This document shows positions 54,520-64,000 of a DNA stretch of 64,000 nt, piece after piece. The stretch comes from Paenibacillus alkalitolerans. GTDB lineage: Bacteria; Bacillota; Bacilli; Paenibacillales; YIM-B00363. The translations under genes were made by a program, and so were the position numbers. Position 1 is the first letter of the stretch; each line of letters opens with the position of its first letter. The stretch covers positions 310,001-374,000 of the forward strand of contig NZ_JAEMXM010000002.1 of assembly GCF_016482785.1 (NCBI RefSeq), in the 5' to 3' direction. The notes below the pieces were generated by a model. The model did no database searches, was not told where the DNA came from, and saw only the letters and a program-made list of their open reading frames with translations.

Positions 54520-54605
54520 TTAACGGCGTGATTTGTTTGAACCGGTCATATTTTCCGTTCCCGGCGGCAAAATACGATACAACAACTAATGAAAGTGTGG
54601 ATAGC

Positions 54606-54725
54606 ATGAGCGGTACTTTTTTGAAGGCGCTCGCTTTTTTGCTTATTGTCGCATTATGCGGGACGGTTTTATACTTCTCCGTCACCAGGACCCCTTATTT
54701 GCCGTTACCGGGGGAGCTTAACTGA
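54606..54725 (+). CDS. Possible 39-residue single-TM protein
   Basis: The frame encodes a basic start, a TM helix (LKALAFLLIVALCGTVLYFSV) and a short outside tail ending PLPGELN. Its composition is protein-like. The ribosome site is weak (GTGGAT) and no promoter is clear. Its stop overlaps the convergent GMC gene by eight bases. The residues do not match the D-type proteins of the other two ger operons. It may be spurious. Confidence 0.3.
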   Translation: MSGTFLKALAFLLIVALCGTVLYFSVTRTPYLPLPGELN

Positions 54726-56424
54726 AATATTTGGCCGCGAGTTTCTCCGACGTGCGCGTTGCCAACGCCTGCGTTGTAAGGGTCGGATTCGGTCCGCCGA
54801 TGCCGTTGAAGTGCACGCTGTTGTCGGCAATAAACAGACGTTTCACTTGGTATGCCTCGCAGTTCGAATCGACTACAAACCCCATCCGCATCGTGCTTTC
54901 CAGATGAAGCTGGAAGGCGAACGGCAAATCCGACCGGATGATTTTTTTGGCGCCGGCCGCCTGCAAACTCTCCGCAGCGTATCGGGCCAACCGGTCGCGC
55001 CTCTGGAGCGTCTTTTGGCTCGGTGCATAATGAACGATCGGAATCGGACCGTTCTCGTCCTTGAGCGTCGGATCGACTTCCACCCTGTTGCGGTACAGCG
55101 TCTCGTCGTCCGTAAGGAGCAAATATGTCATCGTCCGAGAATAGTTCATCATCAGCTCTTTTAAGGCCGGCCCTACGACCCTTCCCCGTATGTTCCACGG
55201 TTCTCCGGGCTCCGGCGGAATTAATGCGTCGTATCCCGCTTCGCTGAAGCCGTAAGTCAAGAACGACATGAGGCCGGGGCTGAGGCAGGACACTTGAAAG
55301 ATTCCGGTTCCCGGGATATCGACTCTCGCGCCGGAAGTATGGCCCACATACGGGTAAACCGCCGGCAAGCCCATAATGCTCATGAGATCCTTCTCGTCGA
55401 AGACGCCCCCGACCCAGTCGAAACAATGATTGGTCAATCCTCTTCCGACCCATGCGTTAAAGGGAAGCTCCGAGTTCAGCCATAGGCGCGGCGATTCGAT
55501 GCAGCCTGCTGCCAAGACCACCGATCTGGCCGTCAGCTCCCCGATTTCTCCCGTCCACGTGTCGCGGAACCGCACTCCGGTAGCGCGAAGGCCTCCTTGC
55601 GGATCATGATCCGTCAATATTTTGATCGTGAAGGAATTGGGGCGAATCGCGACGTTTCCGGTTTTAAGGGCGAGAGGGACGTAGCTTACAAGTGTGCTTC
55701 GCTTGGCGATTTTGTCCACCGAAGGGCCGGCCGTGCACCCGTTGACGCAGTGTCCCTGCAGATTGCAGCCTTCCATATTGTTTATCTGTTCGATCGAATA
55801 GTTGGGATCCATCAGATGGGGATTCACAGGAAGAATCGCATTCGGATTCGGGCGATAACCGGGCGTCGTCACATCGAGCGTCGGTATGAGTTCCCAACCC
55901 GCTTTTTTCACGCCGTAATAAAACAGCTCTTCTTTCGGAGTCGTCGGCGAGAAATTGACGGGCAAAGTCGCTTCGGCTTTCTCGTAATATGGAATGAGCT
56001 CCCGGTAGCTGATCGGCCACACATTGTCCACGGCCATCGGAAAAGCGCGCGGCGACTGCGACCAGTAATGCTGCGTCGTCCCTCCGACTCCGCTTAACTG
56101 CCAAATATCGCCCTTCTGCCGCATAATCCGGTGCCAAGGCGCGCGGCGGCGGTCTGCAGGGCCGAAACGAAATACGCCTGACACAACGTCGTTCATGTTG
56201 TTTTCATAGCGGTTGTAAATCTTTTTGTAAATGCCCACATCCAAATCGTCAAAGCTGGAGCTCCACTGTCCGCCCCGCTCGCTGTTCGGATTCGGCCACT
56301 TTTTGTTTCCGTAAAAGGCACCCGCCTCAAGCACCAGCACTTTAAGACCCATTTCTCCGAGTTCCTTAGCCGCAACGGCGCCGCCGCCTCCGGATCCGAT
56401 CACAATGACGTCCGCATCATACAA
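54718..56424 (-). CDS. GMC oxidoreductase, large subunit
   Basis: This FAD enzyme has 568 residues. The N-terminal FAD site is VIVIGSGGGGAVAAKELGEMG and GVGGTTQHYWSQSPR follows the flavin region. NNMEGCNLQGHCVNGCTAGPSVDKIAKRSTLVSYVPLAL carries four cysteines, as in the large subunit of gluconate or fructose dehydrogenase-type complexes. The C-terminal block is LHLESTMRMGF with ADNSVHFNGIGGPNPTLT. The TTG start overlaps the end of the small-subunit gene, with GGGAGGGG nine bases upstream. It differs clearly from the two tandem GMC genes 9 kb away. The electron acceptor is not visible; no cytochrome gene follows. Confidence 0.88.
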   Translation of the reverse strand: MYDADVIVIGSGGGGAVAAKELGEMGLKVLVLEAGAFYGNKKWPNPNSERGGQWSSSFDDLDVGIYKKIYNRYENNMNDVVSGVFRFGPADRRRAPWHRIMRQKGDIWQLSGVGGTTQHYWSQSPRAFPMAVDNVWPISYRELIPYYEKAEATLPVNFSPTTPKEELFYYGVKKAGWELIPTLDVTTPGYRPNPNAILPVNPHLMDPNYSIEQINNMEGCNLQGHCVNGCTAGPSVDKIAKRSTLVSYVPLALKTGNVAIRPNSFTIKILTDHDPQGGLRATGVRFRDTWTGEIGELTARSVVLAAGCIESPRLWLNSELPFNAWVGRGLTNHCFDWVGGVFDEKDLMSIMGLPAVYPYVGHTSGARVDIPGTGIFQVSCLSPGLMSFLTYGFSEAGYDALIPPEPGEPWNIRGRVVGPALKELMMNYSRTMTYLLLTDDETLYRNRVEVDPTLKDENGPIPIVHYAPSQKTLQRRDRLARYAAESLQAAGAKKIIRSDLPFAFQLHLESTMRMGFVVDSNCEAYQVKRLFIADNSVHFNGIGGPNPTLTTQALATRTSEKLAAKYFS

Positions 56425-57076
56425 TTTTGTATTCCCCTCCCTCTCGGACAATGAACAACACATAGCCGCGAAATGCCCTATAGCCTGAAGAAACGCCAGG
56501 ATACCCCGTCTGCCTCCAACCGATCGGAAAATATTCCAGTCTTCGCATGGTCGGTGTGTTCAACCGCGTCGTGCCGTATCCCGGCCACTCCGAATAGTTG
56601 CCGAACATCGTTCCTCTGTTCAAGTAATCGATGATGAACGTGACGAATCCGCCGTCATCCTTGTACGGGGGAGGCAGCAAACCGAGATCTACTTGAAGTT
56701 GCTCCAGCATGGCGAGCACCCGAATGCGGTCGGCGGGCGACAACGCGGCGAACGGGCTGATTGCCCAAACCTGATTATTAGGCGCAGCCTGTGCCGCTCC
56801 TCTGGCGACGAATTGAACGGCGCCGGAATTGAGCATCTGGGCGGTTGGAGCGGCCAGCGGGAAGACGGTAAGGCTGATTCCGAACATTAATGCCAGCGTG
56901 TGATCCATTTCCCAAATCATATACTCGTGAACATGCAGATCGACCGCTCCTGCAGTTTGCACCTGTCCGAACACGGCGAGCTCGGGCGTTCTCGGAACGA
57001 TCGCATCGACAAGCGCCCGAAAAGTTTCATAGGTTTGCGGATCGGCGATGGCGGCGTAAGATTTGGCAGGATGCAT
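56417..57076 (-). CDS. Gluconate 2-dehydrogenase subunit 3-like small subunit
   Basis: The protein has 219 residues. ETFRALVDAIVPRTP at the start, the helical middle and the GGFVTFIIDYLNRGTMFGNYSEWPGY stretch resemble the small subunit that partners GMC dehydrogenases. Members often carry a Tat signal for co-export of the pair, but none is evident here. The ATG at 57076 has GGAGG eight bases upstream. It is translationally coupled to the large subunit. The pair is divergent from ger operon 3 across about 200 bases. Confidence 0.8.
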   Translation of the reverse strand: MHPAKSYAAIADPQTYETFRALVDAIVPRTPELAVFGQVQTAGAVDLHVHEYMIWEMDHTLALMFGISLTVFPLAAPTAQMLNSGAVQFVARGAAQAAPNNQVWAISPFAALSPADRIRVLAMLEQLQVDLGLLPPPYKDDGGFVTFIIDYLNRGTMFGNYSEWPGYGTTRLNTPTMRRLEYFPIGWRQTGYPGVSSGYRAFRGYVLFIVREGGEYKIV

Positions 57077-57277
57077 TGAATTCGCCTCCAGTCTTGATTC
57101 CATTGCACTACAGTTTTCGTCTTTAAACCATATTCGCTCGAGCGATTGTCCCATAACTCAAATGTTTCCAATCAAATAAAAAGCTGCGGGTTCCATATAT
57201 GCATTAATTTAACATTTATTTCAAATCATAAGGCAGTGTACTCAATCTAGAGTTTCTAGGACAGTGATGCATCTGTT

Positions 57278-58879
57278 ATGAATGTCTTCAGAAAGATACG
57301 GATGAAATCGTCCCGCGGCAATAATTTGAAAATGGCATTGCAGAGTGAGTCGGAGCCGGAGGCGGTATTGAGTGAAGATATGGATGCCAACCGGACATTG
57401 TTGGAGAAGATGTTTGAAAATTGTTCGGACATTACGTTGCGGACAATTAACTTGTTCGGCGACCGAAAAGCGCTGCTTGTATTTGTGAACGGATGGATTG
57501 ACCAAAGACTTCTCGATCAAGGGTTATTGGAGTCGGTTCTGGACAGCGGCGGCGGAGGTCAAGAAAATCCGTCCGCAAGCATGGCGGTACGATTGGAGAA
57601 CAAGCTGACGGTCGGGCGAATCCGTACGACGGGAAAGCTTGACGAACTGGTCAAAGGCGTGCTTGGCGGCGAAGTGGCGATAGTTCTCGGCGGCGAGCGG
57701 AACGTTCTCATTGTCGGCATGGATCATTCGCCGTCACGCGGAATCGAAGAGCCGCAGGCGGAACCGCTGATCCGCGGTCCGCGCGAAGGGTTTAACGAGC
57801 GGATCGAGACCAATACGATCATGCTCCGCAGACGTTTGCGCACTTCTCGTCTGAAGATCGAGTCGTTCACGGTAGGGGAACTATCGCGGACGAAGGTGGC
57901 GGCAGTTTACATCGATGGGATTGCGACCGATTCCGTCGTGGAGGAAGTGCGTGAGCGCATATCGAGAATCAAGATTGACGCGGTGGTCGATTCAGGCTAT
58001 ATCGAAGAGTTTATTGAAGACTTGCCGTACTCTCCGTTCCCGCAAGTACAGAATACGGAGCGGCCGGACGTCGTTGAAGCAAACTTGCTCGAGGGCAAGA
58101 TTGCAATCTTTGCAGACGGCTCGCCCAGCGCGCTTATCGTGCCGGTGACATTTTGGACCGCGCTGCAAAGCCCGGAAGATTACTACGAACGGTTTTTGAT
58201 CGCAACGTTTCTGCGCTGGATACGGTTCATTTTTTTGTTGATTTCCCTCTACTTGCCTTCGATTTATGTGGCGATTTCAACATTCCATCCGGAGATGATT
58301 CCGACCAACTTGCTGCTGAGCATTGCCAGCGCGCGCGAAGCGAGTCCGTTCCCGGCTCTCGTTGAAGTGCTGTTGATGGAAATAACGTTCGAGGCGCTGC
58401 GCGAAGCCGGCGTACGTTTGCCGAGGCAGGTCGGTTCGGCGGTCAGCATTGTAGGGGCGCTTGTTATCGGTCAGGCGGCGGTGGAGGCGGGGATCGTCTC
58501 AGCGCCCATGGTCATCGTCGTCTCGATTACGGGGATTGCGAATTTTACGATTCCCCGGTTTAATCTGGCGATCGCCATCCGGCTGCTGCGCTTTCCGCTC
58601 ATCTTTCTTGCCGGGACGCTCGGACTGTACGGCATCGCGATCGGGTTTCTCGGTATATTGATTCACCTGAACTCGCTTCGTTCGTTCGGGATTCCGTACT
58701 TATCACCGGTGTCTCCGCTGTCCGTCGACGGGTTGAAGGACTTAGTGATCCGCGCGCCGCACTGGGCGATGAAGCTGCGGCCTCGATTGACGGCCTATCA
58801 GGACGAGGTTCGCGTTCCTTTCGGGCAGAAACCGGGTCCGAATTCGGCGGCGGAGAGGAAGGACGGTGGGCAGCGATGA
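57278..58879 (+). CDS. GerA-type germinant-receptor subunit (operon 3)
   Basis: This A subunit has 533 residues. The soluble domain has LLEKMFENCSDITLRTINLFG and LIRGPREGFNERIETNTIMLRRRLRT. DGSPSALIVPVTFWTALQSPEDYY enters the membrane domain (LYLPSIYVAISTFHPEMIPTNLL, GVRLPRQVGSAVSIVGALVIGQAAV). It is more similar to the operon 1 subunit in the membrane half than in the N-terminus. The ribosome site before the first ATG is poor, and the ATG at 57302 is an alternative. The gene is divergent from the GMC pair. Confidence 0.94.
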   Translation: MNVFRKIRMKSSRGNNLKMALQSESEPEAVLSEDMDANRTLLEKMFENCSDITLRTINLFGDRKALLVFVNGWIDQRLLDQGLLESVLDSGGGGQENPSASMAVRLENKLTVGRIRTTGKLDELVKGVLGGEVAIVLGGERNVLIVGMDHSPSRGIEEPQAEPLIRGPREGFNERIETNTIMLRRRLRTSRLKIESFTVGELSRTKVAAVYIDGIATDSVVEEVRERISRIKIDAVVDSGYIEEFIEDLPYSPFPQVQNTERPDVVEANLLEGKIAIFADGSPSALIVPVTFWTALQSPEDYYERFLIATFLRWIRFIFLLISLYLPSIYVAISTFHPEMIPTNLLLSIASAREASPFPALVEVLLMEITFEALREAGVRLPRQVGSAVSIVGALVIGQAAVEAGIVSAPMVIVVSITGIANFTIPRFNLAIAIRLLRFPLIFLAGTLGLYGIAIGFLGILIHLNSLRSFGIPYLSPVSPLSVDGLKDLVIRAPHWAMKLRPRLTAYQDEVRVPFGQKPGPNSAAERKDGGQR

Positions 58880-60054
58880 TCCGAAAAGGGAAAATCGTCA
58901 TCCTGTTATTAATCATTTCGGCGTTATGCGCGGGGTGCTGGGACCGCAGGGAAATCAACGATATTGCTCTGCTGATGGCGTCCTCGTTGGATGTGGAAAA
59001 GGACGGCCGTTTCAGGGGGGCAGTTCAAATCGTAATCCCTGCCCGGCAAATCGGGAATACGGCGCAGGAGGCAAGGCCCTATTTCGTGGAATCGGGAACG
59101 GGGTTAAACGTGCAGCAAATGGTTCAGGAAGAGCAATCCAAACTATCCCGCAGGCTGTTCATCTCGCACCGCCGGGTGCTGTTTATCGGAGAAAAGCTTG
59201 CGAGGCGCGGACTCAAGGATATCCTGGATCACTGGGGCCGCAACCCGGCGACAAGGCTCCGTACGTTTGTGGTGGTGGTCAAAGGGGCAGAGGGCGAGGA
59301 TGCGATTAATACCGATTATCCGCTCGAGTTCGTGCCCTCCGAAGCGGTGCGCGAGATGCAAATCCTGGTCGGAGGCACGGCGGTGACGATGCGCGACCTG
59401 CTGAATGACGCTTCCGCGGAAGGCGTCGAACCTGTCATGGGGGCGATCGAACTCGTATCGTATTCAGGCGCTAAAGGGAAGGGCCGCATTGAGCGTACGT
59501 TCAAGCTGTCCGGCACGGCCATATTCAAAGATTTGAAGCTCAGGGGCTATTTGAATAATCGTGACTCCCAATATATGTTGTGGGTGAAAGGCAAGCTGGA
59601 GCAAGGTACGATTACCGCGGTTTTGCCTGAGCAAAAAAGCCGGGTCAGTGTCGATATAGACAAAGCGCAAAGGATGATTGAACCGTCGGTGGAGAGAGGC
59701 CGGGTAAAAATCGCGATTCATTTGAGAGGAGAAGGAACGGTGGAAGAGAATAACAGCCGTCTGGATTTTTCAATCCCTGAAAATCTGCGATTGGCGGAAA
59801 ACGCGCTGGAGCGGACGATTCGCGAACAGACACGGAAGATGATCGAAGATGTGCAGAAGAAATACGAAGCCGATATTTTCGGGTTCGGAGAGGAGCTTCA
59901 CAAAAAGGACAACAAGGCATGGCGGCGTCTTAAGAAGGATTGGGACAAAAAGTTCGCGGAAGCGCGGATTAGCGTCGATGCCGATTTTGCGCTCAAACGA
60001 GCGGGCATGTCAGGTCCTCCGCTTCAACTGAAGGAGCGGGAAGTGATGAAGTGA
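58876..60054 (+). CDS. GerC-type germinant-receptor lipoprotein (operon 3)
   Basis: The protein has 392 residues. The lipobox is ALCAGC followed by WDRREINDIALLMASSLDV. RRLFISHRRVLFIGEKLARRGL and the C-terminal KKYEADIFGFGEELHKKDNKAWRRLKKDWDKKF are diagnostic. The start overlaps the gerA stop as ATGA. It is the extracytoplasmic lipoprotein of the third receptor. Confidence 0.95.
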   Translation: MIRKGKIVILLLIISALCAGCWDRREINDIALLMASSLDVEKDGRFRGAVQIVIPARQIGNTAQEARPYFVESGTGLNVQQMVQEEQSKLSRRLFISHRRVLFIGEKLARRGLKDILDHWGRNPATRLRTFVVVVKGAEGEDAINTDYPLEFVPSEAVREMQILVGGTAVTMRDLLNDASAEGVEPVMGAIELVSYSGAKGKGRIERTFKLSGTAIFKDLKLRGYLNNRDSQYMLWVKGKLEQGTITAVLPEQKSRVSVDIDKAQRMIEPSVERGRVKIAIHLRGEGTVEENNSRLDFSIPENLRLAENALERTIREQTRKMIEDVQKKYEADIFGFGEELHKKDNKAWRRLKKDWDKKFAEARISVDADFALKRAGMSGPPLQLKEREVMK

Positions 60055-60112
60055 CGGCTAAGCTGAATCGGCATATTCATTCGAGCCGGAAATAAGCGAA
60101 GGGGTCGGTCAA

Positions 60113-61219
60113 ATGCGGCAAGGAATCGAACAGCTTTCAAGCACCGGGCTTATGGCGGTGATGTTTATGTTTTTGCTCGGCAGCTCGTTGACGGTGCCGC
60201 TGGCCGCGGTAGCCGGGCATGACGCTTGGATTTCGATTCTCCTGGCGATCGTTGTCTCCTCCGGCATCGCGTGGGTGTATACGCACCTTTGCCAGTTATA
60301 TCCCGGCAAATCGATGGTAGAAATCGGGGGCGAACTGCTCGGAAGGTGGGCCGGACGCTTTATCGGACTATGCTACGCATGGTACAGCTTCCACCTGGGC
60401 GTGCTCGTGCTTCGTAACTTCTTCGAATTCATCCAGATCGTCGCCTTGACCAAGACGCCGACCGTCGTCATTGCCGCAGCTATGATGGGGATTGTGCTTT
60501 GGGTCACTTTTCACGGTATGGAAGTCGTAAGCCGATGTTCGATAACGCTTCTTGGATTCGTCTTGATCGAAGGAACGGTTTCCACGATACTTATGGGGAA
60601 AGATTTCCAACCCGGGAATCTGCTCCCGGTGATCGACCGCGGCTGGGCGCCGATATTGGAAGGAATGACGCAGCTCGTTGGATTTCCGTTCGGCGAAACG
60701 ATTTTGTTCGCGATGATCATTCCGCAAATAAACATAATGAAACAGGCAAAGAAAACGGTGCTTTGGACGCTCGTTATTGCCGGATTGCTCCTCCTCCTTG
60801 TCAATGTCCGCAATACATTGGTATTGGGAGGTCTGGCGTCAAGGCTGATCTATCCCAGCTATACGGCTTATCAGTACATATCGATCGCGGATTTCATCGA
60901 ACGCGTGGAGCCCATCGCAGTCCTCACTTGGGTGATGGGAGGATTCATCAAAATAAGCGTTTGCTTGTATGTCTGCGCCAAGTCGCTTGCAACGGTGCTG
61001 TCGGCCAACCGTTTCCGCACGTACCTTATTCCTTTGAGCATTCTGATGATTGAATTCTCATTGTTTGTTTACCGGGACAACGCCGAATTGATCCACTTTG
61101 CGACCGAAGTGTGGCAGTGGTATTCCATTCCGTTTCAAATTATAATTCCGTTCCTTCTGCTTTTAGCCGTAACCGCCGGCAAACGGAAACGAATGCTGCC
61201 GGAGGCGGCAGACGAATGA
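60113..61219 (+). CDS. GerB-type germinant-receptor permease (operon 3)
   Basis: The protein has 368 residues and about ten TM helices. IEQLSSTGLMAVMFMFLLGSSLTVPLA and LCQLYPGKSMVEIGGELLGRWAGRFIGLCYAWYSF are the GerAB landmarks. AAGGGG lies before the ATG. The stop overlaps the following small gene. The gap of 58 bases after gerC holds only the ribosome site. Confidence 0.93.
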   Translation: MRQGIEQLSSTGLMAVMFMFLLGSSLTVPLAAVAGHDAWISILLAIVVSSGIAWVYTHLCQLYPGKSMVEIGGELLGRWAGRFIGLCYAWYSFHLGVLVLRNFFEFIQIVALTKTPTVVIAAAMMGIVLWVTFHGMEVVSRCSITLLGFVLIEGTVSTILMGKDFQPGNLLPVIDRGWAPILEGMTQLVGFPFGETILFAMIIPQINIMKQAKKTVLWTLVIAGLLLLLVNVRNTLVLGGLASRLIYPSYTAYQYISIADFIERVEPIAVLTWVMGGFIKISVCLYVCAKSLATVLSANRFRTYLIPLSILMIEFSLFVYRDNAELIHFATEVWQWYSIPFQIIIPFLLLLAVTAGKRKRMLPEAADE

Positions 61220-61449
61220 TAACCGTAAGAGTTACGTTGTTTTTGTTGTTTATCGGAATTGTAGCTTATTTGCAAATTCGTGCCTTTCTCGATAAAGGGC
61301 AGAAAAAAGAAATGGCCGTCTATTCCGTGCTGATGCTCGCCTCAGCATTCATCGGCGCGCTGATCCTTGCCGACGTTCGTCCGCCTAGTCCCGCTGTTCC
61401 GTTGAGATTAATATTTGAGCCGATCGGAAAGTTTTTTTTCCCTGAGTGA
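61216..61449 (+). CDS. Small two-TM protein, candidate germination D subunit (operon 3)
   Basis: The protein has 77 residues: helix 1 ITVRVTLFLLFIGIVAYLQIRAFL, a short charged loop (DKGQKKE), helix 2 MAVYSVLMLASAFIGALILADV, and then VRPPSPAVPLRLIFEPIGKFFF. The topology and the FEPIGK-type end mirror the small protein in operon 2 (FVLEPPAKRI). The start shares ATGA with the gerB end and GGAGG lies upstream. It is the last gene of the operon before a terminator. Confidence 0.7.
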   Translation: MITVRVTLFLLFIGIVAYLQIRAFLDKGQKKEMAVYSVLMLASAFIGALILADVRPPSPAVPLRLIFEPIGKFFFPE

Positions 61450-61465
61450 GCAATTAATAAAGCCA

Positions 61466-61493
61466 AAACCCGTCATCGACGGATGACGGGTTT
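61466..61493. terminator. Terminator between ger operon 3 and thiD
   Basis: The stem AAACCCGTCATC / GATGACGGGTTT has a four-base loop and serves both converging operons. Confidence 0.8.
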
Positions 61494-61518
61494 GCACAGT
61501 TTGAACGAAACATGTCCA

Positions 61519-62346
61519 TTACAGAATCACTGTCCTCGTTTCTTTTTGCTTGCGGTAAGCGGAATGATCGGTTGGTCCGATTCCGCCGCCGATGTCCAAC
61601 GAGGAAGAAATCGCCGCCGTAATAAACTGCTTGGCCGTGCTAACAGCCTCTTCGACCGTGCTGCCTGCTGCGAGTCCCGCCGTGACGGCGGCGGCAAGCG
61701 TGCAGCCCGTTCCATGCGTATGTTTCGTAAATATCCGGTCAGAGCTGAAAGTTACCATATCTCCGTCTCTGCCCGCCAGCAGATCGACGGACTGCCCTCC
61801 CGGCAGATGGCCGCCTTTGAGGAGCACATAAGCGGGACCGAATTCGTCAAGCAGCTTATGCGCCGCCTCTTTCATCTGATCCAAGCTTTCGATTGCCGGG
61901 ACGCCGCACAGGCGGCAAGCCTCCGGCATATTCGGCGTAACCACCGTCGCCAACGGAAGCAGCTCATGCATTAATGCATCCATCGCTTCCTGCAGCAGCA
62001 GCGGAGTGCCTCCCTTGGCGTACATTACCGGATCCACCACCAAATTGCTCACGTCATATTGACGGAGCTTCCGTGCTGTCAACCGAATGATCTCTGCTGA
62101 ATACAGCATGCCGGTTTTTACCGCGTCGGCGCCGATATCCGAGAGCACGGAATCGATCTGCGTCTCCACCGCTTCAAGCGATTGAGGGTACACTCCTTGG
62201 ACACCCAACGTGTTTTGCGCGGTCACCACGGTGATGACACTCATCCCGAACACTCCGAATTCTTGAAATGTTTTCAGATCGGCTTGAATCCCCGCGCCTC
62301 CGCCCGAATCCGAGCCGGCTATCGTCAGCGCTTTATATATGGCCAT
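61519..62346 (-). CDS. thiD: Hydroxymethylpyrimidine/phosphomethylpyrimidine kinase
   Basis: This ribokinase-fold enzyme phosphorylates HMP and HMP-P in thiamine synthesis and has 275 residues. ALTIAGSDSGGGAGIQADLKTF opens the protein, VVDPVMYAKGG and VLLKGGHLPGG lie mid-way, and the anion-hole motif HTHGTGCTLAAAV is near the end. The ATG at 62346 has AGGGTGAGGA just upstream. The long open frame beyond it is a shadow of thiO. It follows thiO by 14 bases. Confidence 0.96.
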   Translation of the reverse strand: MAIYKALTIAGSDSGGGAGIQADLKTFQEFGVFGMSVITVVTAQNTLGVQGVYPQSLEAVETQIDSVLSDIGADAVKTGMLYSAEIIRLTARKLRQYDVSNLVVDPVMYAKGGTPLLLQEAMDALMHELLPLATVVTPNMPEACRLCGVPAIESLDQMKEAAHKLLDEFGPAYVLLKGGHLPGGQSVDLLAGRDGDMVTFSSDRIFTKHTHGTGCTLAAAVTAGLAAGSTVEEAVSTAKQFITAAISSSLDIGGGIGPTDHSAYRKQKETRTVIL

Positions 62347-62360
62347 CGTCCTCACCCTCT

Positions 62361-64000
<1,640 letters not shown>

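Noticed and set aside
54377-54685. 103-codon N-terminal extension of the operon 1 GerA protein
   Set aside because: No family similarity; the ATG at 54376 has a strong ribosome site.

Overview
The window is a chromosomal segment of an endospore-forming, moderately GC-rich member of the Bacillales, most likely Paenibacillaceae. The evidence is a set of sporulation genes (spoVK, cotE, a YjcZ-type mini-protein, three GerA-family germinant-receptor operons), frequent TTG/GTG starts behind strong GGAGG sites, and gene neighbourhoods that match Bacillus (cotE-mutS-mutL-miaA-hfq, spoVK, hflX-ynbB-glnR-glnA, and a divergent lexA/yneA pair with ynzC).

Layout. (1) 1-505: the end of a serine-recombinase gene runs straight into a ybjQ gene that has lost its 5' end, so the window starts at the edge of an integrated element. 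(2) 571-8590: rnz, metH, a PerR-box-controlled acireductone dioxygenase gene, a HAD/membrane protein/DUF896 operon, and the SOS pair yneA/lexA with five LexA boxes between them. (3) 8690-16610: a lone methyltransferase, a block of intergenic palindromes, then glnRA, the ynbB-type gene, hflX, an HD hydrolase and a MurJ-like flippase. (4) 16910-21760: one 4.8-kb gene for a 1613-residue protein made almost wholly of ten-residue repeats, preceded by a direct duplication of about 77 bp. (5) 21840-36300: spoVK, a lipoprotein cyclophilin, a class A PBP with an FN3 domain and a Gly/Asn-rich tail, then hfq, miaA, an RsmJ-like methyltransferase, mutL, mutS, an ATP-grasp/amidoligase-like protein, cotE and an aromatic-acid-exporter-like protein. 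(6) 36380-42920: a 33-residue YjcZ-type protein, an M32 carboxypeptidase, a HesB-like protein, DUF309, a Tim44-like N-terminal fragment, a YxcD-like protein, a repeat-bearing GH18 hydrolase and two small hypotheticals. (7) 43120-61450: a spore-germination and oxidoreductase island with three GMC oxidoreductases (one fused to LysM, one with a separate gluconate-dehydrogenase-type small subunit), three complete gerA-gerC-gerB operons, and two small candidate D-subunit genes. (8) 61519-64000: thiD, thiO and the C-terminal part of thiG.

How the parts work together. DNA repair is represented by mutSL and the LexA regulon. Nitrogen control is represented by glnRA with a GlnR/TnrA box. RNA metabolism is represented by hfq, miaA, rnz and hflX. 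The spore theme recurs: cotE has a good sigma-E-type promoter, spoVK and YjcZ belong to it, the giant repeat protein has a sigma-K-like -10 element, and the germination island closes the window. The most unusual items are the decapeptide-repeat protein, the interleaving of germinant receptors with GMC oxidoreductases, and the recombinase/ybjQ junction. Functions come from remembered family features read by eye. No database search was run, and start codons were chosen by ribosome binding sites.
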